Source of the DNA: Microbacterium memoriense
GTDB taxonomy: Bacteria > Actinomycetota > Actinomycetes > Actinomycetales > Microbacteriaceae
Assembly: GCF_025398275.1 (NCBI RefSeq)
Contig: NZ_JAODOR010000004.1
Coordinates: 62,001 to 126,000, forward strand
Reading direction: 5' to 3'
Length of the DNA stretch: 64,000 nt
Below, piece after piece: positions 33,315 through 41,990 of the stretch. The number at the start of each line of letters is the position of its first letter. Position 1 is the first letter of the stretch. Both the position numbers and the translations under genes were made by a program. The notes beneath the pieces were generated by a model. That model did no database searches, had not been told where the DNA came from, and was given only the letters and a program-made list of their open reading frames with translations.

Positions 33315-33941
33315 ATGCGGACGACAGCGTGGGTGCGGGGTCTCGTGAGCGCCCTTGCCGGCGTGGCGATGGCGGTGTTCGTCTCACCGGGGCTGGGCCT
33401 TGCGGCGGGGCTGCTGGCCGGATGGTCGGCGCTCTGTCTCGTGAGCGTCGTGTGGATCCTGACGGTCACCTGGTCGATGGACGGGCCTGCGACGCGGGCG
33501 CACGCGACGGGCGAGGACCCGGGCCGATCGATCGCCCGCGGCATCGCGGTCGTCGGCAGCATCGCGAGCCTCAGCGCCGCCGCGGTCGTGCTCATCCAGA
33601 CCCGCGACGTCGACTCGTTCCGCGCGTCGCTGCTCGCCGCCGTCGCAGTCGTCGCGGTCGTCGCGTCGTGGGCGCTCATCCAGGTCGACTACATGCTCCG
33701 CTACGCGCACGTGTATTTCAGCGAGCCGGTCGGGGGAATCGACTTCCATCAGGATCACGACCCGTGTTACGTCGACTTCGCCTACTTCTCCGTCGGGCTG
33801 GGGATGACCTATCAGGTCGCCGACACCGACGTCTCGACGACCGCGCTCCGACGCGTCGTGATCGCGCAGACGATGCTCGCGTACCTCTTCGGCGCTGTGA
33901 TCCTCGCCACCGTGATCAACCTCATCGCCGGACTCGGCTGA
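33315..33941 (+). CDS. DUF1345 family membrane protein
   Basis: A 208-residue protein with five hydrophobic segments (GLVSALAGVAMAVFVSPGLGL; LLAGWSALCLVSVVWILTVTW; ARGIAVVGSIASLSAAAVVL; and two later). LIQVDYMLRYAHVYFSEP followed by the FAYFSVGLGMTYQVADTDV motif is characteristic of DUF1345. The function is unknown. I prefer the ATG at 33315; an ATG 18 codons earlier (33261) lies in sequence without helix character. A 12-bp hairpin follows the stop. Confidence 0.8.
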   Translation: MRTTAWVRGLVSALAGVAMAVFVSPGLGLAAGLLAGWSALCLVSVVWILTVTWSMDGPATRAHATGEDPGRSIARGIAVVGSIASLSAAAVVLIQTRDVDSFRASLLAAVAVVAVVASWALIQVDYMLRYAHVYFSEPVGGIDFHQDHDPCYVDFAYFSVGLGMTYQVADTDVSTTALRRVVIAQTMLAYLFGAVILATVINLIAGLG

Positions 33942-33943
33942 CC

Positions 33944-33973
33944 ACGCTGCGGTCGCCGCGACGACCGCAGCGT
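33944..33973 (+). terminator. Terminator of the DUF1345 gene
   Basis: A perfect 12-bp stem (ACGCTGCGGTCG with its complement) and a 6-base loop starts 3 bases after the stop codon and ends before the next promoter. Confidence 0.65.
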
Positions 33974-33986
33974 CGTGAGACGCGCC

Positions 33987-33992
33987 TAAGCT
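33987..33992 (+). promoter_or_regulatory. -10 box of the ABC exporter gene (leaderless)
   Basis: TAAGCT is followed after 7 bases by the ATG at 34000. Confidence 0.5.
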
Positions 33993-33999
33993 GACCCGC

Positions 34000-36066
34000 A
34001 TGGCAATGGGCGGAATGGGCGGCGGTCGCCCCATGGGCGGCGGGTTCCGCGGCGTCGACGAAGCTGCGCAGAAGAAGCTGAACGCCGAGGCGCCCGACAT
34101 TCCCGATCTCGGCGCCCGAGTGATCGCCCTGTTCCGGCCGTATATCGGCCGGATCATCATCACCGGCATCCTCGTCATCGCCGGCGCGAGCCTCGGCGTG
34201 ATTCCGCCGCTCATCGTCCAGCGTGTCTTCGACGATGCACTCTTCCCGGTCGACGGGGGCGCTCCCGATCTCGCCCTGCTGGTGCGGCTCGTCGCCGCCA
34301 TGATCGGCCTCTTCCTGCTGTCGGCCGTGCTCGGCGTCGCGCAGACGTGGTTCACGTCGACGGTGGGGAACGCGGTCACCGGCGATCTCCGCGTCAAGCT
34401 CTTCGAACACCTGCAGGCGATGGAGCTGGGCTTTTTCACCCGCACCAAGACCGGAGTGATCCAGTCGCGCCTGCAGAACGATGTCGGCGGCGTCTCAGGA
34501 GTGCTCACGAACACGGTCACCAGCATCCTCGGCAACATCGTGACGGTCGTCTCGGCGCTCGTCGCGATGGTGCTCATCGACTGGCGACTGACGCTGATCG
34601 CGGTGTTCATGATGCCGATCCTGATCTTCGTCCAGCGCCGTGTCGGCCAAGTGCGGGCCCGGATCGCCGGGCAGACCCAGGAATCGCTGTCGGAGCTGAC
34701 TTCGATCACGCAGGAGACGCTCAGCGTCTCCGGCATCCTGCTGTCGAAAGCGTTCAACCGGCAGCGCACCGAGTCGGCCCGTTACCGCGAGGAGAACACG
34801 AATCAAGTGCGGTTGCAGGTGCAGCGCGCGATGAGCGGTCAAGGATTCTTCGCCGTCGTGCAGGTGATGATGGCCTCTGTCCCGGCCGTCATCTACCTCG
34901 TGTCGGGGTACCTCATCGCCGGCGGGAGCGACACGATCACGGCGGGCACAGTCGTCGCGTTCACGACGGTGCAGGCGCGACTGCTCATGCCGCTGATGTC
35001 GCTCATGCGCGTCGCGCTGGATCTGCAGACGTCGCGGGCACTGTTCGCGCGCATCTTCGAGTACCTCGACCTGAAGCCGGCCATCATCGATCGCCCCGGA
35101 GCGATCACGGTCGCCGTGGCTCCGGGGCCGGTGGGCCAGATCGAGTTCCGCGATGTCGTGTTCCGGTATCCGGATGCCGCCCCCACGGCGCGTCCGACTC
35201 TGGGCGGCGTTTCCTTCGTCGCCGAACACGGGCAGCACGTCGCGTTCGTCGGGCCCTCGGGGGCGGGAAAGACCACGATCCTCTACCTCGCCCCGCGTTT
35301 GTACGAGGCCTCGGGGGGAGCTGTCATGTTCAGCGGCTCCGACGTGCGCGACCTGACGCAAGAGTCGATCGTCGACCATGTCGGGATCGTCTCTCAGGAG
35401 ACCTATCTCTTCCACGCGACGATCCGCGAAAACCTCCGCTACGCCAAGCCCGACGCGACGGATGCCGAACTCGAAGTCGCGTGCACCGCAGCCAACATCC
35501 ACCACATCATCGCGGGGTTCGAGCACGGCTACGACACCGTCGTGGGTGAGCGTGGCTATCGCCTGTCGGGTGGCGAAAAGCAACGGATCGCAATCGCGCG
35601 GGTGCTGCTCAAGGACCCTCCTGTGCTGTTGCTGGACGAGGCGACGAGTGCGCTGGACACGGTGTCGGAGCGCGTCGTCCAGGAAGCGCTCGACAACGCC
35701 GCCCGCGGACGGACGACCCTGTCGATCGCGCATCGGCTCTCGACCGTCATCGGCGCCGACGTGATCCATGTCATCGAGGCGGGGCTCATCGTGGAATCCG
35801 GGACGCACACCGAACTGCTCGCGCGCGGAGGGCTGTACGCGGAGCTCGCCGCGCAGCAGATGGCGGCCGCCCAGATCGAGGGCATCGACGCCGCGGCCGG
35901 ACCCCGGGACCATCCCGAGCGTCGGGCCGACCGTGAGCCGGCCGGCGCGGCGGGTCAGGATGCGGCGCTCCTCCTCACAGCGGAGCTGAGCGACACGGGC
36001 GCCCTCCCGGTGCTCGAGCCGACGGACGATGGGCTCGTCGATCCACCGGCGGCCCACCGGCCCTGA
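34000..36066 (+). CDS. ABC exporter with fused membrane and ATPase domains
   Basis: A 688-residue half-transporter: a Gly/Met-rich N-terminus (MAMGGMGGGRPMGGG), a six-helix ABC membrane domain (about 45-340) and an ATPase domain (about 375-610). Walker A is GPSGAGKTT, the signature LSGGEKQR, Walker B VLLLDEATSALD, and the H-loop LSIAHRLST. It should form homodimers that export drugs or lipids. About 75 extra residues at the C-terminus (Ala/Asp/Glu/Pro-rich) are unusual and probably disordered. The short distance from the -10 box makes leaderless translation likely. Confidence 0.92.
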   Translation: MAMGGMGGGRPMGGGFRGVDEAAQKKLNAEAPDIPDLGARVIALFRPYIGRIIITGILVIAGASLGVIPPLIVQRVFDDALFPVDGGAPDLALLVRLVAAMIGLFLLSAVLGVAQTWFTSTVGNAVTGDLRVKLFEHLQAMELGFFTRTKTGVIQSRLQNDVGGVSGVLTNTVTSILGNIVTVVSALVAMVLIDWRLTLIAVFMMPILIFVQRRVGQVRARIAGQTQESLSELTSITQETLSVSGILLSKAFNRQRTESARYREENTNQVRLQVQRAMSGQGFFAVVQVMMASVPAVIYLVSGYLIAGGSDTITAGTVVAFTTVQARLLMPLMSLMRVALDLQTSRALFARIFEYLDLKPAIIDRPGAITVAVAPGPVGQIEFRDVVFRYPDAAPTARPTLGGVSFVAEHGQHVAFVGPSGAGKTTILYLAPRLYEASGGAVMFSGSDVRDLTQESIVDHVGIVSQETYLFHATIRENLRYAKPDATDAELEVACTAANIHHIIAGFEHGYDTVVGERGYRLSGGEKQRIAIARVLLKDPPVLLLDEATSALDTVSERVVQEALDNAARGRTTLSIAHRLSTVIGADVIHVIEAGLIVESGTHTELLARGGLYAELAAQQMAAAQIEGIDAAAGPRDHPERRADREPAGAAGQDAALLLTAELSDTGALPVLEPTDDGLVDPPAAHRP

Positions 36067-36099
36067 CCATGGGGATCTTGTGAGGGCATAGGGGGCAGG

Positions 36100-36132
36100 A
36101 TTGGTCGCTGGGATGCCGGTGATGCGACCAAT
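36100..36132. terminator. Hairpin between convergent ABC exporter and cysteine desulfurase genes
   Basis: ATTGGTCGC (36100-36108) pairs with GCGACCAAT (36124-36132) across a 15-base loop. The stem is short, but it is the only inverted repeat in the gap. Confidence 0.4.
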
Positions 36133-36161
36133 CGTGACCGTGATGTGCGCGTCAGGACAGG

Positions 36162-37298
36162 TCAGCCGCCCACGGTGGCGACGGCTGCGGCGACGGCATC
36201 GGCCACCGGGCTGAGGTCGCCGCGAAGCGCGTGCCCGAAGCTGAAACGGACGGACGTCTGTGCGACCTCCGGCGGGATCCCGAGCGCGAGCAGCACGTGC
36301 GACGGCTCATCGCTGCCGGCGGCGCACGCCGACCCGCTGGACGAAACCACACCGCGGCGTTCCAACTCGAGCAGCACGGCCTCGCCGCTCGTCCCGGCGA
36401 ACGTGAAGCTCGCGGTGCCGGGGAGCCGGTGGATGGGATGCCCGGTGAGCCGGGCCGTGGGTACCTGGGCGAGGACGCGGGTGATGAAGTCGTCACTCAG
36501 GGCGGCCACGTACGTCGCGGCTTCGGCGCGTTCCGCCTCGGCGAGCTCCAATGCCGTGGCGAACGCGATCGCGCCCGCGACGTTCTCGGTGCCGCTGCGG
36601 CGGTCGCGCTCTTGTCCGCCGCCGTGCAGGAGCGGCTCGAGGGGGAGCCGCCCACGGACGGCAAGCACGCCGGTGCCTTGCGGGGCGCCGATCTTGTGAC
36701 CGGCGATCGACAGCGCATCAGCGCCGGTTCCTTGAAGTGGCAGCCAGCCGGCGGCTTGCACGGCATCGAGGTGGAGCGGGACGCCGCCCGCGGCTGTCAC
36801 CCGAGCGAGCGCCGCGACATCCTGCACGGTACCGATCTCGTTGTTCGCGTACCCGATCGTGACAAGCGCGGTGTCGGGACGGATCGCTGCGGCCACAGCA
36901 TCCGGATCGACCCGGCCGTCACCGTCGACCGGTACGCGGGTGACCGCGTAGCCGTGGACGCGCTCGAGGTATTCGCAGGACGCGAGCACGGCCTCGTGCT
37001 CGATCGGCGTCGTGATGAGGTGTACGGGCGTGCCGCGCCGGAGTGCCGCCCCGATCGCCATTCCCTTGATCGCGAGATTGTCGGCCTCCGTGCCCCCGGC
37101 CGTGAACACGATATCCCCAGCGCGCATGCCGAGAACCGTCGCGACGCGCCGTCGGGCATCTTCCAAGGCGGCGGCCGCCGCCTCGCCGACCGTGTGGTGG
37201 CTTGAGGGGTTGCCGAACCGATCCGTCAGGTACGGCAACATCGCCGCGAGCGCCTCCGGGCGGACCGGGGTCGTGGCGGCATGGTCGAGGTAGAGCAT
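36162..37298 (-). CDS. Cysteine desulfurase (NifS/IscS family) of the NAD operon
   Basis: A 378-residue PLP enzyme that removes sulfur from cysteine. It opens with YLDHAATTPVRPEAL; the PLP lysine is in SIAGHKIGAPQGTGVL; the active-site Cys is in SGSACAAGSDEPSHV. In this position, after nadABC, such a protein has been proposed to supply sulfur for the 4Fe-4S cluster of quinolinate synthase, as NifS does in Bacillus. The ATG overlaps the nadC stop by one base, so it is the last gene of the operon. Confidence 0.92.
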   Translation of the reverse strand: MLYLDHAATTPVRPEALAAMLPYLTDRFGNPSSHHTVGEAAAAALEDARRRVATVLGMRAGDIVFTAGGTEADNLAIKGMAIGAALRRGTPVHLITTPIEHEAVLASCEYLERVHGYAVTRVPVDGDGRVDPDAVAAAIRPDTALVTIGYANNEIGTVQDVAALARVTAAGGVPLHLDAVQAAGWLPLQGTGADALSIAGHKIGAPQGTGVLAVRGRLPLEPLLHGGGQERDRRSGTENVAGAIAFATALELAEAERAEAATYVAALSDDFITRVLAQVPTARLTGHPIHRLPGTASFTFAGTSGEAVLLELERRGVVSSSGSACAAGSDEPSHVLLALGIPPEVAQTSVRFSFGHALRGDLSPVADAVAAAVATVGG

Positions 37299-38155
37299 CA
37301 GGCGGGGTCGACCCGCACGTCGAGTCCGAGGTCGAGCGCGCGCGCGGAGTGGGTGAGCGCGCCGACCGAGATCACGTCGACGCCGGTCTCCGCGATCGCG
37401 CGGACCGTCTCCAGCGACACCCCGCCGGATGCCTCGACGGTTGCGCGCCCGGCAACCTGCGCGACACCGTCGCGGAGATCGTCGAGCGAGAAGTTGTCGA
37501 GCATGATGGTGCCGATCCCGGCCGCGAGCACCGGCTCGATCTGGTCGATCCGGTCGACCTCGACTTCGACATGGGTTGTGTGGGGCAGGCGGGAGATCGC
37601 CGCGCGGAGCGCTTCGGTCAGGTCGGTCCCGTCCGCCGTGAGGACGGCAAGGTGGTTGTCCTTGGCCATGACGGTGTCGGACAGCGAGAAGCGGTGATTG
37701 CGTCCTCCGCCGGCGCGCACGGCGGCGCGTTCGAAGGCGCGGAGTCCGGGAGTGGTCTTGCGCGTGTCGGCGATGCGGGCATCCGTGCCGGCGACTTCGG
37801 CGACGTAGCGGGCGGTGAGAGTGGCGATGCCGCTCATGCGCTGGACGAAGTTCAGCCCGATTCGCTCGGCCTGCAGCACGCCGCGTGCGGGCCCCGACAC
37901 GGCGGCGAGCACGGTGCCCGGCTCGAAGGCATCGCCGTCACCGACCCGCAGCGTGACCTCGATCTGCGGGTCGGTGAGCGCGAATGCGGCGGCGAAGACG
38001 TCGCCGCCACTGAAGACACCGGCTTCGCGGGCGACGAGGTCCGCGGTCGCGGTCGCTGACGCGGGGATCAGATACTGGCTTGTCAGATCGCCCCAGGGAG
38101 CGTCTTCTTCGAGGGCAGCACCGACGACGCGGTCGATATGGGCGCGACTCAGCAT
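37298..38155 (-). CDS. nadC: Nicotinate-nucleotide pyrophosphorylase (carboxylating)
   Basis: Converts quinolinate and PRPP to nicotinate mononucleotide, the third step of de novo NAD synthesis; 285 residues. Motifs: ADLVAREAGVFSGG, NFVQRMSGIATLT, ADTRKTTPGLRAFERAAVRAGGGRNHRFSLSD (quinolinate and phosphate contacts) and VEASGGVSLETVR. The start overlaps the nadB end by 7 bases, implying translational coupling. Confidence 0.94.
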   Translation of the reverse strand: MLSRAHIDRVVGAALEEDAPWGDLTSQYLIPASATATADLVAREAGVFSGGDVFAAAFALTDPQIEVTLRVGDGDAFEPGTVLAAVSGPARGVLQAERIGLNFVQRMSGIATLTARYVAEVAGTDARIADTRKTTPGLRAFERAAVRAGGGRNHRFSLSDTVMAKDNHLAVLTADGTDLTEALRAAISRLPHTTHVEVEVDRIDQIEPVLAAGIGTIMLDNFSLDDLRDGVAQVAGRATVEASGGVSLETVRAIAETGVDVISVGALTHSARALDLGLDVRVDPA

Positions 38156-39849
38156 GCGGTCATCTCCCTAGCGCGGTCCGTATTCAGGAAAACGTCCGAT
38201 GGAACGATCGATTCCGGCGGACTGTCGGCTTTTTCGTCCCGTGGAGACTGAATTCGGTCCGGGGTCGGGGCCCGGGTCGGGGCGGGGGTGGGCGAGGCGG
38301 TGGCATCGCGGCGGTGGTGGGCGCCGATCGATCCGCTTCGCGCCTGGGCCGCGGCGACGAGGACGTCGGCCACGAGCAGGAGGTTCGCATCCTCGAGCTG
38401 GGCCTCGGTCTCCGTCGGCTGCGGCTGCGCTCGCCAGGCCGCCAGCACCGAGGCAGCGCGGGCAAGGCCGTCGGCGTCACGGACGAGCCCGGCGTCCTCC
38501 CACAGGAGTTCCTGCAACGCCGTCCGCGTGAAAGGGCGTGCGGCACCGGGCGTGGCGGCGGCGGGTCGCTGCGTGACGGGGGATGCTGCGAGCGCCCAGG
38601 TGCCAGAACTGAAATCTGACGCGATCACATCACCCGCTCGCGCGCCGAAGACGGCGCCTTCGAGCAGCGAATTGGAGGCCAGTCGGTTCGCTCCGTGCAC
38701 CCCGGTGCGGGCGACTTCGCCGACCGCATAGAGTCCGGGCATCGACGTGCGTCCGAAGAGATCCGTCACCACCCCACCCATCAGATAATGCGCGGCCGGT
38801 GTCACCGGGATCGGCTCCCGCGCCCAATCGAGCCCGCGCGCCCGGACAGCCGCGTCGATCGTCGGGAAGCGCCGGGCGAGGAACGAGGTCGTCTGCTTCC
38901 GCGTGGGGCGCAGGCCCGTCGCGTCCAGCAGAACCGGACGGCCATCCTGGTGCTCCATGGTTCCGGCGATCGCGCGCGCGACGATGTCTCGCGGCGCGAG
39001 CTCGGCATCCGGGTGGATGTCGAGCATGAACCGGCGGCCCTCGTCATCGCGCAGGACCGCGCCTTCGCCACGCACGGCTTCGGACACGAGAAACGCCTCG
39101 CCGAGGGCGAGCACCGTCGGGTGGAACTGGACGAACTCCAGGTCGGTGACGTCCGCACCCGCGCGGAGGGCCGCGGCGATGCCGTCACCGGTCGCGACCG
39201 GCGGATTGGTGGTGTGTGCGAACAGCTGACCGGCGCCTCCCGTCGCGAGCACCACGGCATCGGCGTCGACGGTGCGGCGGATGCCGGAGGCTCCGGGCGC
39301 CTCGCCGATCAGTAGGTGGACCCCGGTGATGCGGGGTTGATACCCGGGGGCTTCGCCGACGGGCCTGGAGGCGGTGGCCAGGTCGATCAGGAAGGCGTGT
39401 TCGATCACCTCCGCGCCGCTCGCGCGCAGGCGAGCGACGAGCGCCCTCTCGATCGCGGTGCCGGTCGCGTCCCCGCCGGCGTGGAGGATGCGCGGGTAGG
39501 AATGCGCCGCTTCGAGCCCCTTGACGTATGCGCCGTCGCTCTCGCGGTCGAAGGCGACACCGAGGGCGACGAGCTCGCGAATGCGATCGGGGCCTTCCTC
39601 GACCAGCACACGGACCGCGTCGGGATCGCTCAATCCGGCGCCGGCGATCAGAGTGTCACGGACGTGGTCTTCGGCTCGATCGTCGTCGAACATGACGCCG
39701 GCGATCCCGCCTTGCGCGTAGCGGGTGTTCGCGTGTTCGAGGACGTCCTTGGTGACGAGCGTGACGCGACACCCGGTCGCGACGGCGTGGAGCGCCGTGA
39801 GCAGTCCGGCGATGCCCGAGCCGACGACGACGACGTGCGGGACGGTCAC
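38149..39849 (-). CDS. nadB: L-aspartate oxidase
   Basis: FAD enzyme oxidising aspartate to iminoaspartate; 566 residues. The dinucleotide motif is VVGSGIAGLLTALHA near residue 8, and GGIAGVMFDDDRAEDHV with HSYPRILHAGGDATG are substrate loops. The usual helical C-terminal domain is followed by about 45 residues rich in Pro, Thr and Ala that overlap the nadC start and look like read-out into what was once non-coding. The GTG start overlaps the nadA stop (GTGA). The open frame reaching 40005 is antisense-like and is not used. Confidence 0.93.
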   Translation of the reverse strand: MTVPHVVVVGSGIAGLLTALHAVATGCRVTLVTKDVLEHANTRYAQGGIAGVMFDDDRAEDHVRDTLIAGAGLSDPDAVRVLVEEGPDRIRELVALGVAFDRESDGAYVKGLEAAHSYPRILHAGGDATGTAIERALVARLRASGAEVIEHAFLIDLATASRPVGEAPGYQPRITGVHLLIGEAPGASGIRRTVDADAVVLATGGAGQLFAHTTNPPVATGDGIAAALRAGADVTDLEFVQFHPTVLALGEAFLVSEAVRGEGAVLRDDEGRRFMLDIHPDAELAPRDIVARAIAGTMEHQDGRPVLLDATGLRPTRKQTTSFLARRFPTIDAAVRARGLDWAREPIPVTPAAHYLMGGVVTDLFGRTSMPGLYAVGEVARTGVHGANRLASNSLLEGAVFGARAGDVIASDFSSGTWALAASPVTQRPAAATPGAARPFTRTALQELLWEDAGLVRDADGLARAASVLAAWRAQPQPTETEAQLEDANLLLVADVLVAAAQARSGSIGAHHRRDATASPTPAPTRAPTPDRIQSPRDEKADSPPESIVPSDVFLNTDRAREMTAC

Positions 39850-41159
39850 GGCTTGGCCGCCAGCATCCGCTCGAGCGCGAGACGCGCAGGCCCTGCGACA
39901 TCGTCCGGCACCGTGATGCGGTTGAGCACCTCTCCGGCGACGAGCGCCTCCAACACCCAGGCGAGGTAGCCCGGGTGGATGCGGTACATCGTCGAGCACG
40001 GGCACACCACCGGGTCGAGGCAGAAGATCTCATGCTGAGGGTGCTCGGCCGCCAACCGCTGCACGAGGTTGATCTCCGTGCCGATCGCGAACGTTGTCGG
40101 CTCCGTGGCGGCCGCGATCGCCCTGCGGATGTAGTCCGTCGATCCGGCCTCGTCCGCGGCATCCACGACATCCATCGGACACTCGGGGTGCACGATGACG
40201 CGAATGCCGGGGTGTTCGGCGCGGGCGTTGTCGATCTGGTCGACCGTGAACCGCCGGTGCACGGAGCAGAACCCGTGCCACAGGATCACCCGGGCATCGG
40301 CCAAAGCGTGTTGGTCCGATCCGCCCAGGCTCTTCCGGGGGTTCCACATCGGCATCTGCTCAAGCGGCACGCCCATCGCTTTGGCCGTGTTGCGTCCGAG
40401 GTGCTGATCGGGGAAGAACAGCACGCGGCGGCCGCGCGCGAAGGCCCACTCGAGCACCGTGCGGGCGTTGGACGAGGTGCAGACGATACCGCCGTGGCGT
40501 CCGACGAATCCCTTGATCGCGGCGGACGAGTTCATATACGTCACCGGGATCACCGGGACGAGGCCGTCGGCATCCGGCGTGTCCAGGTCGCCGTAGACCT
40601 CGGCCAGTTGCTCCCAGCATTCTTCGACCTCGTCGATCGAGGCCATGTCGGCCATCGAGCAGCCCGCCGCGAGGTTCGGAAGGATCACGGCCTGCTCGGG
40701 CCGGGAGAGGAGATCGGCCGTCTCGGCCATGAAGTGGACCCCGCAGAAGACGATTGCTTCGGCATTCGGGTGTTCCAGCGCCGCGTTCGCGAGCTGGAAC
40801 GAATCACCGACGTAGTCGGCGTGCAGGACCACCTCTTCGCGCTGATAGAAGTGACCGAGGACGACGACGCGGTCGCCGAGAGAGGCTTTGGCCGCGCGGA
40901 CGCGGTCGGCGAGCTCCGCTTCGGATGCTTCGCGATATTCGGCGGGCAGCTCGCCCTGCCGGGGTGCGCCCGTGGGGATCACGTCGCCCATCGACGACCC
41001 GGGGCCGTAACCGGGGCGCGCGTCGAAATCCCACGGTCCCGCGGCGAGATCGGTAGTGCACGTCTCGCCCGGACCGGTGCCGGTGACGATGGCTTGGATG
41101 CTGTGATCGACGCTCGCGTCCAACGGCCGGGGGTGCAGCGTGATGTTCATGGCGGTCAT
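39846..41159 (-). CDS. nadA: Quinolinate synthase
   Basis: 4Fe-4S enzyme condensing iminoaspartate with DHAP to quinolinate; 437 residues. Cluster ligands lie in VFCGVHFMAETADLL, VHPECPMDVV and the C-terminal DPVVCPCSTMY. The substrate motifs VLGHFYQREEVV and TYMNSSAAIKGF are present. The first 80 residues are an extension common in long actinobacterial NadA. It follows the NrtR-like gene by 13 bases and is probably transcribed from its promoter. The M-T-A-M start has two ATGs; either could be used. Confidence 0.94.
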   Translation of the reverse strand: MTAMNITLHPRPLDASVDHSIQAIVTGTGPGETCTTDLAAGPWDFDARPGYGPGSSMGDVIPTGAPRQGELPAEYREASEAELADRVRAAKASLGDRVVVLGHFYQREEVVLHADYVGDSFQLANAALEHPNAEAIVFCGVHFMAETADLLSRPEQAVILPNLAAGCSMADMASIDEVEECWEQLAEVYGDLDTPDADGLVPVIPVTYMNSSAAIKGFVGRHGGIVCTSSNARTVLEWAFARGRRVLFFPDQHLGRNTAKAMGVPLEQMPMWNPRKSLGGSDQHALADARVILWHGFCSVHRRFTVDQIDNARAEHPGIRVIVHPECPMDVVDAADEAGSTDYIRRAIAAATEPTTFAIGTEINLVQRLAAEHPQHEIFCLDPVVCPCSTMYRIHPGYLAWVLEALVAGEVLNRITVPDDVAGPARLALERMLAAKP

Positions 41160-41172
41160 GTCCGTGCCTTAT

Positions 41173-41886
41173 CTAGCGGAGGGCGAGTGAGGAGTGCGGG
41201 AGAGGGCCGCGGTCGGCCAGCTCGACGTCCTGGTCGTAGCGGTAGAGCCGCGCCGGGCGGTGCGGGCCGGTGCGGAAGTCTTCGGTGGGGATGAGGGTCT
41301 CGGAGTTCTCGACTTGGCGGCGGAAATTCGCGGGATCGAGAGTCCGGCCGAGGAGCGCTTCGTACACTTCGCGGAGCTCGGCCAGGGTGAACAGCTCCGG
41401 CAGCAGCCCGTGCGCGATGCGGCTGTAGCCGACCTTGTTGCGGACGCGCCAGAGGGCGTAATCGACGATGTCGTTGTGGTCGAACGCGAGTTGCGGAAGC
41501 GTGACGGCGTCGAACCAGGCGACGTTCTCCAGCTCGGTCGCCAGGGTCGTGTCTTCGCGCACGAGCGCCCAGTAGACGATCGAGATCGTGCGGGCGGGGG
41601 AGCGGCCGGTGTCGCCGAAGGCGTAGAGCTGCTCGAGGAAGCTCGGGACGAGCCCCGTCGTTTCGGCGAGGGTGCGGGATGCCGCGGGCTCCAGGTTCTC
41701 GGTGGCATTGAGCCAGCCGCCGGGGAGAGCCCACTGGCCTTCGTGGGGGTCGCGGGTCCGGCGCACAAGTGGCAGGACAACACGGGCCGGTTCCCCCGCG
41801 CGCTCGCGGCGCAGGCTGAAGATCACCGTCGAGACGGCGACCCGGATCTCATCCGTGGGCGAATCTGTTTGTGTCATCATGACCAT
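41173..41886 (-). CDS. Nudix-related NAD regulator, NrtR-like
   Basis: A 237-residue protein with an N-terminal Nudix domain (about 15-145) and a C-terminal winged helix (about 150-235; YALWRVRNKVGYSRIAHGLLP, RRQVENSETL). The Nudix box GGWLNATENLEPAASRTLAETTGL departs from the catalytic GX5EX7REUXEEXGU: the glutamates after the Arg are replaced, so hydrolysis is doubtful. This matches NrtR, which senses ADP-ribose or NAD-related ligands and represses NAD genes. It leads the nad operon and has two palindromes near its start. The start may be ATG 41886 or the ATGs at 41880/41877, which fit the GAGG site better. Confidence 0.85.
   Translation of the reverse strand: MVMMTQTDSPTDEIRVAVSTVIFSLRRERAGEPARVVLPLVRRTRDPHEGQWALPGGWLNATENLEPAASRTLAETTGLVPSFLEQLYAFGDTGRSPARTISIVYWALVREDTTLATELENVAWFDAVTLPQLAFDHNDIVDYALWRVRNKVGYSRIAHGLLPELFTLAELREVYEALLGRTLDPANFRRQVENSETLIPTEDFRTGPHRPARLYRYDQDVELADRGPLPHSSLALR
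41873..41883. promoter_or_regulatory. Palindrome GTCATCATGAC at the nrtR-like start
   Basis: An 11-base palindrome of form GTCA-N3-TGAC at the 5' end of the coding region. It repeats the form of the promoter site at 41907, 34 bases away (about three helix turns). Confidence 0.45.
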
Positions 41887-41906
41887 AACCTCGGGTCCAT
41901 CTTAGA

Positions 41907-41917
41907 GTCATATTGAC
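41907..41917. promoter_or_regulatory. Putative NrtR operator in the nad promoter
   Basis: GTCATATTGAC (GTCA-N3-TGAC) lies between a possible -35 (TTGCCC, minus strand) and a -10 (TAAGAT) with 18-base spacing, so a bound regulator would block the nad operon promoter. Confidence 0.55.
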
Positions 41918-41990
41918 CCGAAGGGCAAAGTGGGGCATCCGCTCAGAATCGGCGTCTCCGCGATTGCTAGCGTGATCGGGGGAGGTCCTC

